DNA of 64,000 bases from Maribacter aquivivus. GTDB lineage: Bacteria > Bacteroidota > Bacteroidia > Flavobacteriales > Flavobacteriaceae. The notes beneath the pieces are model-generated. The model did no database searches. It saw only the letters and a list, made by a program, of their open reading frames with translations, and was not told the origin of the DNA. A program made the translations under genes and the position numbers. Positions 25,963 to 34,868 of the stretch are shown in pieces (position 1 is the stretch's first letter; each line of letters starts with the position of its first letter). The stretch lies in NCBI RefSeq assembly GCF_900142175.1, contig NZ_FQZX01000002.1, positions 415,317-479,316 of the forward strand. The letters are read 5' to 3'.

Positions 25963-25978
25963 AAATCGTATACGATTT
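25963..25978. repeat. 16-bp perfect palindrome containing ATCGTATACGAT
   Basis: AAATCGTATACGATTT lies 25 bp after the mutS2 stop. Its 12-bp core recurs at 11444-11455 (in the methyltransferase gene) and 26403-26414 (in the DCC gene). Confidence 0.6.
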
Positions 25979-26084
25979 ATATAATACTTTTGAAGTTAAT
26001 TATAGTGTTCATTTCAACTAATTCTCAAAAATTTACTACTATTTTATTATAAAAATGTTATGAGAAGATGATTAATTATTGTTT

Positions 26085-26092
26085 TAATTTTG
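26085..26092 (+). promoter_or_regulatory. Promoter -7 box immediately before the DCC gene
   Basis: TAATTTTG matches TAnnTTTG exactly and ends only 4 bp before the GTG at 26097, implying a leaderless or nearly leaderless transcript. Confidence 0.5.
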
Positions 26093-26096
26093 CAGT

Positions 26097-26501
26097 GTGA
26101 ATTCAAATAAAAAAATCATTCTTTTTGATGGTGTATGCAACTTATGCAACAGCAGTGTTCAGTTTGCTATAAAACGAGATGAACATGATATTTTTAGATA
26201 TGCTGCCATACAAAGTGAAACAGGAAAAAGGCTATTAACCGAACGTAATATCGATACTAATGAAATCGATTCCATAATTCTAATAGAACCAAATATTGCT
26301 TATTACACCAAATCAACAGCTGCACTTGAAATTGGTAAGGATCTGAAAGGACTTGGCACCATATCTACCATTTTACTGTGGCTACCAGAGTCTATTAGAA
26401 ATATCGTATACGATTTTGTTGCCGCCAATAGATACAAATGGTACGGTAAAAAAGATGCCTGCATAATTCCTACTGAAGAATTAAAGAGCAAATTCATTTA
26501 A
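26097..26501 (+). CDS. DCC-family thiol-disulfide oxidoreductase-like protein (DUF393)
   Basis: A 134-aa cytosolic protein with the family motif FDGVCNLCN (Cys14, Cys17) at the N-terminus, a thioredoxin-like core and the expected AIQSETGKRLL and SIILIE segments. DCC proteins are presumed redox proteins with no established substrate. The start is GTG; the motif begins at residue 10, so no later start is possible. The gene contains one copy of ATCGTATACGAT. Confidence 0.85.
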   Translation: MNSNKKIILFDGVCNLCNSSVQFAIKRDEHDIFRYAAIQSETGKRLLTERNIDTNEIDSIILIEPNIAYYTKSTAALEIGKDLKGLGTISTILLWLPESIRNIVYDFVAANRYKWYGKKDACIIPTEELKSKFI

Positions 26502-26635
26502 AAACTATAGTACTCTCTCTCCGCTAAGCTATTTTTAATCCTTACAATATTACTTTTATCCCTATCACTCATTATATCAATTATTTATAATCCAAAAACT
26601 TATCTTTTCAATGTTTACATTAAATATTGAATTTT

Positions 26636-27748
26636 ATGAGCGAATTAAAAAGAAGACGATATAAAAAGAAAAGATATGCAGTGCCGGTTATTCTTATCAT
26701 TTTACTTATTATAATTCGTTTATCTCTCCCCTACCTTATTAAGAATTACGTAAACAAAGTTCTTGCAGACATACCCGGTTACTACGGTCAAGTAGAAGAT
26801 ATTGACTTATCTATTATTCGCGGAGCTTACACCATACACGGCATGTACTTAAATACAGTCAATGGCAATACTGAACTTCCTTTTTTAGACTTTAAGAAAA
26901 CCGACATTTCAGTAGAATGGAATGCACTTTTTCATGGTAAAATAGTTAGTGAAATTGAAATGACAGAACCTACCATATTATATGTATTTGAAGATCAACA
27001 GGACACCACTGGAGTTGCCGATACTGAAGACTGGTCTAAAGCGCTAACCGATTTGGTGCCTATTGACATTAACCAACTGACGATTGAAAATGGAAAATTC
27101 GCTTTTTTACAATTACAAGCTGATCCAAATATTGATTTACACTTGGCTAACGTTCAATTATCAGCTTCTAACCTTCGAAATGTAGTGGAAAAATCGAGAA
27201 CATTACCTTCAAATATACACGCTACAGCATCATCTATAGGTAATGGAAATGTGATACTAGATGGAGATATGAATTTAGTAAAGGAAATTCCCGATATGGA
27301 TATTTCTTTTAGTCTAGAAAATGCGAATGCGAAGGCACTTAATGATTTTACCAACTATTATGCTGGAATAGATTTTGACGAAGGTTCTTTTGATTTATAC
27401 GGAGAACTGGCTATTGCTGATGGATATATGAAAGGGTCTTTTAAACCCATACTTAAAAATGCAAAATTAATAGGTAAAGACGATGGATTTCTACAAACCC
27501 TTTGGGAAGGATTTGTGGGCTTCTTTAAATTTGTTCTAAAAAATCATAAGAAAGATACTCTAGCTACTAAAATACCAGTAGAAGGAGACCTAAACAATGT
27601 GAAAACAAAGATTTGGCCAACAGTCACTAGAATATTCAGAAATGCATGGATTCAGGCTTATAAGGATGTTGTAGATGATGATTTAAATTATCAAGACGCC
27701 ACTGAAGGGGCTGATAAGTTAAATAACAAAAAATCTAAAAAGCAATAA
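26636..27748 (+). CDS. AsmA/DUF748-like membrane-anchored protein
   Basis: A 370-aa protein with a basic N-terminus (KRRRYKKKRY) and one transmembrane helix (AVPVILIILLIIIRLSL), then a long beta-rich periplasmic part resembling DUF748/AsmA-type proteins: strands such as DIDLSIIRGAYTIHGMYL and ITQLTIENGKFAFLQLQ-like repeats. Such proteins are linked to lipid transport between membranes. The Lys-rich tail is probably disordered. I start at the ATG at 26636; an in-frame TTG lies three codons upstream. It converges on the symporter gene with 2 bp between stops. Confidence 0.78.
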   Translation: MSELKRRRYKKKRYAVPVILIILLIIIRLSLPYLIKNYVNKVLADIPGYYGQVEDIDLSIIRGAYTIHGMYLNTVNGNTELPFLDFKKTDISVEWNALFHGKIVSEIEMTEPTILYVFEDQQDTTGVADTEDWSKALTDLVPIDINQLTIENGKFAFLQLQADPNIDLHLANVQLSASNLRNVVEKSRTLPSNIHATASSIGNGNVILDGDMNLVKEIPDMDISFSLENANAKALNDFTNYYAGIDFDEGSFDLYGELAIADGYMKGSFKPILKNAKLIGKDDGFLQTLWEGFVGFFKFVLKNHKKDTLATKIPVEGDLNNVKTKIWPTVTRIFRNAWIQAYKDVVDDDLNYQDATEGADKLNNKKSKKQ

Positions 27749-27750
27749 TC

Positions 27751-29052
27751 TTACTTTTTATAATTGTCATCCCAATTCTTAATTTTAGGTTCATGCAACT
27801 TACCTACAGATTTCGCCACCATCATGGAGACAGTTGCATCTCCAGATACGTTTATAACCGTTCTGCACATATCTAACGGTCTATCTACAGCAAATATTAA
27901 TGCTAAACCAGCCTCAGGTATACCTGCTTGAGCGAGTACTATAACTAGCATTACCATACCAGCACCTGGTACGGCAGCACTACCAATTGAAGCCAAGGTA
28001 GCGGTAACGATAATTCCCAATTGTGCAGATAAACTTAAATCCATACCAAACGCCTGCGCTATAAATACAGCAGCAATGGCTTGATATAAACTAGTACCGT
28101 CCATGTTTATAGTGGCACCAATTGGCAACACAAAACTTGTTACCTCTTCATCTACACCTAAATGCTCCTCTACCCTTTCCATGGTTACTGGCAAGGTTGC
28201 AGCACTTGAACTCGTTGAAAATGCTAGAAGTTGAGCCGGTGACATACCTTTCATAAATGTATTCGGAGATGTTTTAGTAAATACCCAAACCAAGAGTAGG
28301 TATACACCTAACATTAACGATAGACCCAAAACAACACAGAAAGCATACCATGCCAATGCCTTAAATAAATCTAGACTAGGTGATTCTACCACTAAAGCTG
28401 CCAATAATGCAAAAACACCAAATGGCGCTGCTAACATGATAAGGTCTATCATTTTCAGAATCACCTCATTGAAGCCGTCAAAGAATTTCTTTACGGGCGT
28501 GGCTTGTTCTTCAGGTATAAGTATTAGTCCAATTCCAAAGAATATAGCGAAGAATATAACCTGTAACATATTACCATTGTCAGAAGCTGCCGCAAAAATA
28601 TTACTTGGTACCAAGTCTTCTAAAGCCTGTAATGGTCCGGCTTCTTTTTGTTTATCTGCTTTACTTTTAATTGCATCTGCATCACCTTTGTAATTTTCAA
28701 CTAATTCGGTACGTGTTGCCTCACTTATTGAAGATCCTGGTTTTACAATGTTTACAACACCTAAACCAATAGTAACGGCAATAACCGTGGTAGCGATATA
28801 GATACCAATAGTACGACCACCCATTTGAGAAAGTTTAGAGATATCCTTAAGATCAGATACTCCTTTTATCAATGAGCCTAAAATAAGAGGAACGGCAATT
28901 AGCTTTAATGAATTGATGAAAATATTACCAAAAGGTTTGATCCAATCTGAAATGAATTTTGGTCCCCAATCTAATTGAACCATGGCTAAAGCAAATAAAA
29001 CTCCCGCTAACATTCCTATTAGAATTTGCCAATGCAACTCAAGCTTCCTCAT
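27751..29052 (-). CDS. Dicarboxylate/amino acid:cation symporter (DAACS family)
   Basis: A 433-aa secondary transporter of the GltP/DctA fold that imports dicarboxylates such as glutamate, aspartate or succinate with H+ or Na+. The Ser-rich hairpin loop AFSTSSSAATLPVTM, the cation/substrate motif INMDGTSLYQAIAAVFIAQ and the tip region VPGAGMVMLVIVLAQAG plus the final RPLDMCRTVINVSGDAT are all typical. About eight transmembrane helices are visible. An insertion with LVENYKGDADAIKSKADKQK lies between helices 3 and 4. The exact substrate is not determined. Confidence 0.93.
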   Translation of the reverse strand: MRKLELHWQILIGMLAGVLFALAMVQLDWGPKFISDWIKPFGNIFINSLKLIAVPLILGSLIKGVSDLKDISKLSQMGGRTIGIYIATTVIAVTIGLGVVNIVKPGSSISEATRTELVENYKGDADAIKSKADKQKEAGPLQALEDLVPSNIFAAASDNGNMLQVIFFAIFFGIGLILIPEEQATPVKKFFDGFNEVILKMIDLIMLAAPFGVFALLAALVVESPSLDLFKALAWYAFCVVLGLSLMLGVYLLLVWVFTKTSPNTFMKGMSPAQLLAFSTSSSAATLPVTMERVEEHLGVDEEVTSFVLPIGATINMDGTSLYQAIAAVFIAQAFGMDLSLSAQLGIIVTATLASIGSAAVPGAGMVMLVIVLAQAGIPEAGLALIFAVDRPLDMCRTVINVSGDATVSMMVAKSVGKLHEPKIKNWDDNYKK

Positions 29053-29113
29053 ATATAAATTAGTTTAGGGAAGTAAGATAGTATTTTGCAGGGAAAAGTG
29101 CTAAAAACGGAAC

Positions 29114-30178
29114 CTATAATTTAATGGTCCTGTTCAATAAGGTGTAATCTGCCAAAACCAATGCGGTCATGGCTTCAACGATGGGCACTGCTCTTGGAAC
29201 CACACAAGGATCATGTCTTCCCTTACCCTGAGTTTTAATGGTATTACCCTCTTTATCAATTGTTTCGTAACCTTGAATTACGGTTGCTACGGGCTTAAAA
29301 GCTACGTTAAAATAGATATCCATTCCGTTGCTTATTCCACCTTGAATACCACCACTATAGTTGGTTTTTGTAGAACCATCATTATTAAACTGGTCGTTGT
29401 GTTCACTGCCTTTCATCTTAACACCTTCAAAACCGCTACCATACTCAAAGCCTTTTACAGCATTTATAGACAACATTGCCTTACCTAATTCGGCATGAAG
29501 TTTATCAAAAACTGGTTCTCCTAAACCAATCGGTACATTTTTGGCTACACATGTAATAATACCGCCAATGGTATCGCCGTCTTTTTTAATAGATTTGATA
29601 TATTCCTCCATCTTTGCTGCCATTTCTGGATCAGGACAACGTACATCATTAGTTTCTGTTAACGATAAATCTAATTCAGTATAATGCTTACCTAAATTCA
29701 TATCTCCTACTTGAGACACAAAAGCTTGGATTTCTACACCTTTCAAAAACTGCTTCGCAATAGCACCTGCCACTACTCTACTTGCCGTTTCACGCGCAGA
29801 ACTTCTACCGCCACCACGGTAATCTCTAAAACCATATTTCTTATCATACACGTAATCTGCATGCGATGGTCTGTACGAATCTTTTATATGTCCGTAATCT
29901 TTAGATTTTTGATTTGTATTATGAATAGCAAAGCCAATTGGTGTCCCCGTAGTTTTACCTTCAAATATTCCTGAATAAAACTCTACTTCATCTGGCTCTT
30001 TTCTCTGGGTAACTATAGCTGATTGCCCTGGCTTACGACGATTAAGATCATTCTGTATGGCATCGAAATCTAATTCTATTTCTGATGGACAGCCATCTAT
30101 AACTCCTCCAATTGCTTTTCCGTGAGATTCTCCAAAAGTGCTTACCCTAAATATGTTTCCGAAGGTATTTCCAGCCAT
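29114..30178 (-). CDS. aroC: Chorismate synthase
   Basis: Converts EPSP to chorismate, the last step of the shikimate pathway, using reduced FMN. The 354-aa protein opens with [25 protein letters not shown] (signature 1) and contains [18 protein letters not shown] and the C-terminal [22 protein letters not shown] block. An open frame extends 17 codons upstream, but the standard start is the ATG at 30178. An exact -7 box lies about 60 bp upstream. Confidence 0.96.
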   Translation of the reverse strand: MAGNTFGNIFRVSTFGESHGKAIGGVIDGCPSEIELDFDAIQNDLNRRKPGQSAIVTQRKEPDEVEFYSGIFEGKTTGTPIGFAIHNTNQKSKDYGHIKDSYRPSHADYVYDKKYGFRDYRGGGRSSARETASRVVAGAIAKQFLKGVEIQAFVSQVGDMNLGKHYTELDLSLTETNDVRCPDPEMAAKMEEYIKSIKKDGDTIGGIITCVAKNVPIGLGEPVFDKLHAELGKAMLSINAVKGFEYGSGFEGVKMKGSEHNDQFNNDGSTKTNYSGGIQGGISNGMDIYFNVAFKPVATVIQGYETIDKEGNTIKTQGKGRHDPCVVPRAVPIVEAMTALVLADYTLLNRTIKL

Positions 30179-30236
30179 AATAAATGCGTTCTTAATGATG
30201 TAATACTGATTGTAATACTTACAAATCAACCGACTT

Positions 30237-30244
30237 CAAAGGTA
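30237..30244 (-). promoter_or_regulatory. aroC promoter -7 box
   Basis: TACCTTTG on the minus strand (30244-30237) is an exact TAnnTTTG match about 58 bp upstream of the aroC ATG. No TTG -33 element is obvious. Confidence 0.5.
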
Positions 30245-30359
30245 AATGTTAAATGCTGGAAAGAAAAATTTTAAAAGCGCATAATATTTGCTTAACCTTA
30301 TGGATTTGTGATAATGATTATTTAACCTTATGATTAAAAATTGTTGACCTAGCAAGTAG

Positions 30360-30389
30360 TTGTTGCTTATACCATTAGGTTTAATTTTG
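30360..30389 (+). promoter_or_regulatory. Promoter of the LpxH-like gene
   Basis: TTG at 30360, a 19-bp spacer and TAATTTTG at 30382-30389 fit the Bacteroidota promoter. The box ends 17 bp before the TTG start at 30407. Confidence 0.65.
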
Positions 30390-30406
30390 TCATAAAAATT
30401 ATCTCC

Positions 30407-31276
30407 TTGAAAAAACGACGTCTTGAAATAGTTGTGCTTTCTGATATTCACTTAGGTTCTTACGCATGCCATGCAGAAGAATTACTAACATACCTATCTA
30501 GTATTGACCCAAAAATCTTAATTCTGAATGGTGATATATTAGACGCAAAGAAAATGCGTAACAATTACTTTCCTCCATCCCATCTAAACGTAATTAAGAA
30601 AATATTTTCATTGGCTTCAAAAGGTACCGATGTACATTATATTACTGGTAACCGCGACGAACCTTTTCGTAAAATTGATGAGATTTACATGGGAGCAATA
30701 AAAGTTTCTAATAGATTAACTTTAAAACTGAACGGGAAAAATACACTCTTTTTTCATGGAGACATTTTCGATTTTTCATTTAGACACTCGCAGTGGCTTT
30801 TGAATTTTGGGAGTACAGGTTTTGACTTGCTTTTAAAACTTGCAAAGCTTAAGACTAAAACGATGCGTTTTTTCGGAAAGAAAAACAAACCTTTTTCAAA
30901 TCCGGAATTGGAATATGGAGAACGTGACCCTAAACAAATTGCACTTTTCGAGAAAAACGTAGCCAAAATGGCTATTAAACAACATTTTAACCATGTAGTT
31001 TGCGGACATAGCCACGCACCGAACAAGCAACTATTTGAAACCAGAAAGGGAGAATGTCTCTACCTAAACTCTGGAGATTGGGTAAAACACATGACTGCCC
31101 TTGAATATTCTTTTAAACGTTGGAAAATCTACCGCTACGAAAATGATAAGCTCGCTTCATTCTATATGGATGAAGAACTTAAGTCTATGAATATAAATGA
31201 GCTTATTGAAACAATTACACAACGCAAGACAAGAGAATTGAATAATCAAAAAGAGAAAGACAGACTTTCAGATTAG
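30407..31276 (+). CDS. Calcineurin-like phosphoesterase, UDP-2,3-diacylglucosamine hydrolase type
   Basis: A 289-aa metallophosphoesterase related to LpxH, which cleaves UDP-2,3-diacylglucosamine in lipid A synthesis. All metal motifs are present: SDIHLG, NGDILD, GNRDE, FHGDIFD and CGHSHAPN. The C-terminal part (after about 240) is helical and charged. The start is a TTG, placed correctly behind a good promoter; no ATG lies before the first metal motif. The stop touches the stop of the convergent FAD/FeS oxidase gene with no spacer. Lipid A function is an assignment by family, not by context. Confidence 0.85.
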   Translation: MKKRRLEIVVLSDIHLGSYACHAEELLTYLSSIDPKILILNGDILDAKKMRNNYFPPSHLNVIKKIFSLASKGTDVHYITGNRDEPFRKIDEIYMGAIKVSNRLTLKLNGKNTLFFHGDIFDFSFRHSQWLLNFGSTGFDLLLKLAKLKTKTMRFFGKKNKPFSNPELEYGERDPKQIALFEKNVAKMAIKQHFNHVVCGHSHAPNKQLFETRKGECLYLNSGDWVKHMTALEYSFKRWKIYRYENDKLASFYMDEELKSMNINELIETITQRKTRELNNQKEKDRLSD

Positions 31277-34195
31277 CTATTGCACCAAGGCTTCTTTTAA
31301 TATACTCACCGGATGCTGTGCTATGCGCTTTGTACCATCAAATATTTGATGTCTGCAACTTGTACCATTAGCAGCGATAATTGTTTCTGGAGTTGATTTA
31401 TTGACCGCAGGGAATAATTTTAATCCGCCAATTTTCATACTGGTTTCATAATGCTCTTCTTCATATCCAAAAGAACCAGCCATACCACAACAACCAGAGG
31501 CTATTATGGTAACCTTATAATTTGTTGGCAGATTTAATATATCAAAAGTTACCTTTTGATTACTCAAAGCTTTTTGATGACAATGATTATGAATTTTTAT
31601 ATCTCTGGCTTCCTCTGTAAAATCAGACGAATTTAAATTGCCTTCTGTTATTTCTTTTGCTAGAAACTCTTCAATCAAAAATGAGTTATCAGCTATTTTC
31701 TGAGCGGTTTCTTTATCTGATGTCATACGCTTGTATTCATCTCTAAAAGATAAGATTGCCGAAGGCTCTAAACCCAAGACTGGCAAACCTGCTTCTGCGA
31801 ACTTTTTTAATTCTTGCGTATTCTTAATCGCAAGCTTTTGAGCTTGTTTTAAAAAGCCTTTTGAAAGAAATGTTCTTCCACTTTCAGCATAATACAATTC
31901 AACATCGTAACCAAGTTTCGTTAATAGCTCAATAGCATCTTTACCAACCTCAATATCTAAGTATTTAGTGAATTCATCAATGAATAAAACTACTTTTCTC
32001 TTTGACTTAGTATTTTGATTACCATATTCTTGAAGGTGTTTATTGAAATTAAAGCTATATACCTTTGGTAAAGTACGTTCTTTTGCTACTCCGCTACTTT
32101 TTTTCAACAATCCACCTAGAAATTTGGAATCATAAATAGCATTTGTTAAACCAGAAACCTTACTTCCCAATCCGTTTAACTTGGTGTTATAGGCAAACAA
32201 CTTCCCTCGTAAAGAATAGCCATTAGCTTCTTGATATTGATATAAAAACTCTGCTTTTAAAGTGGCTACATCTACATTACTAGGGCACTCACTGGCACAG
32301 GCTTTACAACTTAAACAAAGATCAAAAGCCTCTTTAATCTCTGGACTATCAAAACTATTCTTTGCCGCATTATCAGGGTTCGTTAAAAACTCTCTTAAGG
32401 TATTAGCCCTACCTCTTGTGGTATCTTTTTCATTTTTTGTTGCATGATAACTAGGACACATACCACCGTTCATATGATGGGTTTTTCTACAATCACCACT
32501 ACCATTACACTTTTCTGCAGCCTTAAGTATACCTTCACTATCAGAAAAATCCATTAATGTCTTAATCTCTGGCTCTTTGCGGTCTACCTCATAACGAAAT
32601 GACTTATCCATTGGGTAAGCATCTACAATTTTACCCGGATTAAATATACCCTTAGGATCAAAATAAGATTTAATTCTTCTTAGAAGTTCATAGTTCTTTT
32701 CGCCTATCATAATAGGTATAAACTCGGCACGCACAATACCATCGCCATGCTCCCCACTAAACGATCCTTTATACTTTTTAGTAAGTTTAGCAACATCGGT
32801 AGTAATATCTCTAAACAACCCAACATCGGTTGATTTTTTTAGGTTTAAAATAGGGCGCAAATGCAATTCACCCGCACCTGCATGTGCATAGTACACCGCA
32901 CTTTGTCCATAACCCTTCATTATTACAGAAAACTCTGCTATGAAATCTTTAAGGTCTGGTAAAGCCACCGCAGTATCTTCTATACAGGCTACAGCTTTCA
33001 TATCACCTACTATATTACCAAGTAAACCTAAACCTGCCTTACGTAACTCTATCGCTTTTGGTATTTGATCTCCAAATAATACAGGGTTGGCATAACTGAG
33101 TCCTGATTGCGCTATCGTCTTTTGTAACGAAGCAACAGCCTCTTTCAATTCAGCTTCTGTATGCGCTGATACTTGTAACATTAATAATGCTGCCGGATCA
33201 CCTTCTACAAAAAACCGATTCGCTAATTGCGCCCGGTTATTCTTTGTACAATCTAAAATGACTTTATCCATCATTTCGCACAATTGTAATGGGTGTTTCA
33301 TAACAGGAACAACATCCATTAAACAATCTTCCAAAGAAGTATAATGTGTAACGACCATTGCCGATAAGGCTGGAGGTAAATCATTTAATTGAACTGTAAT
33401 TTCTGTTGTAAAAGCTAAAGTACCTTCGCTACCACACAGCAATTCAGCCATATTAAAGTAAGCTAATTCACCACCAAACACATCTGACTTCAATAACTCG
33501 TCTACGGCATAACCTGTATTTCTTCTATGTATTTCTGGCTTTGGAAAATGCGCTGTTATCTCAGAAGCTATATCTTTATTATCTAGTTCTTTAAATAAAT
33601 TATTATAAAGTGATGCTTCAAGTGTGTCTTCTTGTTGTTTTTGTTTGAATTCTGACGCTGATATTCTTCCAAATTCAGCCTCACTACCGTCTGACAAAAT
33701 GGTTTTCATTGAGATAACCTTATCTCTGGTAACCCCGTATTGTATTGAAGTTGTACCTGATGAATTGTTACCGACCATGCCGCCGATCATACATCTATTT
33801 GACGTTGATGTATTAGGACCAAAAAACAACCCAAAGGGTTTTAGATATTGATTCAGCTCATCTCTAATAACTCCTGGCTGAACGGTTACTTGTTTCTTTT
33901 CTTGATCTAGACTTATGATTTCCGTAAAATGTTTTGACACATCAACAACCAAACCATCACCTACACATTGCCCTGCTAAAGAAGTACCTGCAGTTCTAGG
34001 TATAAGACCAATATTTTCATTATTGGCAAACCTTATAATTTTTTTAATGTCATCAACACTTTTTGGAAAAGCAGCCCCTAAAGGTATTTTTCTATATACA
34101 GATGCATCTGTAGCGTAAATAGTCTTGGTAAGATTATCAAATCGTACATCTCCCTCTATATCTTGTCGTAACTTTGACAGCAAATTATTATCCAA
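31277..34195 (-). CDS. YdiJ-like FAD/4Fe-4S oxidoreductase (D-2-hydroxyacid dehydrogenase type)
   Basis: A 972-aa fusion of an FAD-linked dehydrogenase and an iron-sulfur protein, related to YdiJ and D-lactate/glycolate oxidases. Order: FAD PCMH domain (about 20-260, with PRTAGTSLAGQCVGDG), FAD-oxidase C domain with SGEHGDG, a Cys cluster GDCRKTHH...MCPSY, a ferredoxin-type CLSCKACASECPSN near 640, and CCG domains with ASGCCGMAGSFGYE. It would oxidise a D-2-hydroxyacid and pass electrons to the membrane chain. The start is TTG: the frame upstream has a stop before any ATG. D-2-hydroxyglutarate or D-lactate are the likely substrates. Confidence 0.88.
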   Translation of the reverse strand: MDNNLLSKLRQDIEGDVRFDNLTKTIYATDASVYRKIPLGAAFPKSVDDIKKIIRFANNENIGLIPRTAGTSLAGQCVGDGLVVDVSKHFTEIISLDQEKKQVTVQPGVIRDELNQYLKPFGLFFGPNTSTSNRCMIGGMVGNNSSGTTSIQYGVTRDKVISMKTILSDGSEAEFGRISASEFKQKQQEDTLEASLYNNLFKELDNKDIASEITAHFPKPEIHRRNTGYAVDELLKSDVFGGELAYFNMAELLCGSEGTLAFTTEITVQLNDLPPALSAMVVTHYTSLEDCLMDVVPVMKHPLQLCEMMDKVILDCTKNNRAQLANRFFVEGDPAALLMLQVSAHTEAELKEAVASLQKTIAQSGLSYANPVLFGDQIPKAIELRKAGLGLLGNIVGDMKAVACIEDTAVALPDLKDFIAEFSVIMKGYGQSAVYYAHAGAGELHLRPILNLKKSTDVGLFRDITTDVAKLTKKYKGSFSGEHGDGIVRAEFIPIMIGEKNYELLRRIKSYFDPKGIFNPGKIVDAYPMDKSFRYEVDRKEPEIKTLMDFSDSEGILKAAEKCNGSGDCRKTHHMNGGMCPSYHATKNEKDTTRGRANTLREFLTNPDNAAKNSFDSPEIKEAFDLCLSCKACASECPSNVDVATLKAEFLYQYQEANGYSLRGKLFAYNTKLNGLGSKVSGLTNAIYDSKFLGGLLKKSSGVAKERTLPKVYSFNFNKHLQEYGNQNTKSKRKVVLFIDEFTKYLDIEVGKDAIELLTKLGYDVELYYAESGRTFLSKGFLKQAQKLAIKNTQELKKFAEAGLPVLGLEPSAILSFRDEYKRMTSDKETAQKIADNSFLIEEFLAKEITEGNLNSSDFTEEARDIKIHNHCHQKALSNQKVTFDILNLPTNYKVTIIASGCCGMAGSFGYEEEHYETSMKIGGLKLFPAVNKSTPETIIAANGTSCRHQIFDGTKRIAQHPVSILKEALVQ

Positions 34196-34285
34196 CTTAA
34201 CACAATTTTGATTGCTAAATTAAGTTTTATTGTGTGAGCTACATTACAAATCGGCTCATTTTTCATCACAAAAAAGAATAACTAT

Positions 34286-34765
34286 ATGAAGATTTTAAAA
34301 GGTATTACCGTATTACTATTTATGGCAACCTGTTCGCTTTCTGCACAAGAAATATCGAATCATGCATTAGGATTACGATTAGGAGATAGTGACGGATTTG
34401 GTGCTGAAATCAGTTATCAAAAATCATTAACACGCGACACTAGGGTTGAATTTGACCTTGGATGGAGAGATAGTAGAAATTTTAATGCATTTAAAATAGC
34501 GGGTCTTTACCAATGGGTACGCCCAATTGAAGGTGATTTTCAATGGTACTATGGTGTTGGTGGCGGATTAGGAAATGTTGATTTTCCTGGTGATGACGGC
34601 GGCTTGTTTGTTTTTGCAGCTGGTGACATTGGTATAGAGTACAATTTTGACATACCACTAATACTATCATTAGATTTTAGACCAGAATTGGGAGTTGTTG
34701 GTTATGACGGATTTTCTGATAATTTTGATTTTGATATTGGACTTGGTATTCGTTACCAGTTTTAA
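34286..34765 (+). CDS. Small outer-membrane beta-barrel protein
   Basis: A 159-aa exported protein with a signal peptide (cleavage near SAQE) followed by alternating strands rich in Gly and aromatics, ending in FDIGLGIRYQF. The terminal Phe and the paired strands are typical of 8-stranded outer-membrane barrels such as OmpX/OmpA-like proteins. No enzymatic motif is seen, and the role is unknown. A strong terminator follows the stop by about 20 bp, so it is monocistronic. Confidence 0.78.
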   Translation: MKILKGITVLLFMATCSLSAQEISNHALGLRLGDSDGFGAEISYQKSLTRDTRVEFDLGWRDSRNFNAFKIAGLYQWVRPIEGDFQWYYGVGGGLGNVDFPGDDGGLFVFAAGDIGIEYNFDIPLILSLDFRPELGVVGYDGFSDNFDFDIGLGIRYQF

Positions 34766-34786
34766 CCTCAATTAAACCAATATAAT

Positions 34787-34822
34787 AAAGACCTCTGACC
34801 ATTGCGTTAGAGGTCTTTTTTT
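34787..34822 (+). terminator. Intrinsic terminator after the beta-barrel gene
   Basis: AAAGACCTCT pairs with AGAGGTCTTT across a 12-base loop and is followed by a T run. Confidence 0.85.
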
Positions 34823-34838
34823 ATATCCTATATATAAG

Positions 34839-34846
34839 TACATTTG
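34839..34846 (+). promoter_or_regulatory. Promoter -7 box of the TlpA/DUF4369 gene
   Basis: TACATTTG matches TAnnTTTG exactly and ends 22 bp before the ATG at 34869, just after the preceding terminator. Confidence 0.6.
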
Positions 34847-34868
34847 CAACTTAACCTAAGTGAAATTT

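Noticed and set aside
30236..30451. 71-codon minus-strand ORF between aroC and the LpxH-like gene
   Set aside because: It overlaps the two promoters in this spacer and the start of the LpxH-like gene and has no coding-like composition.
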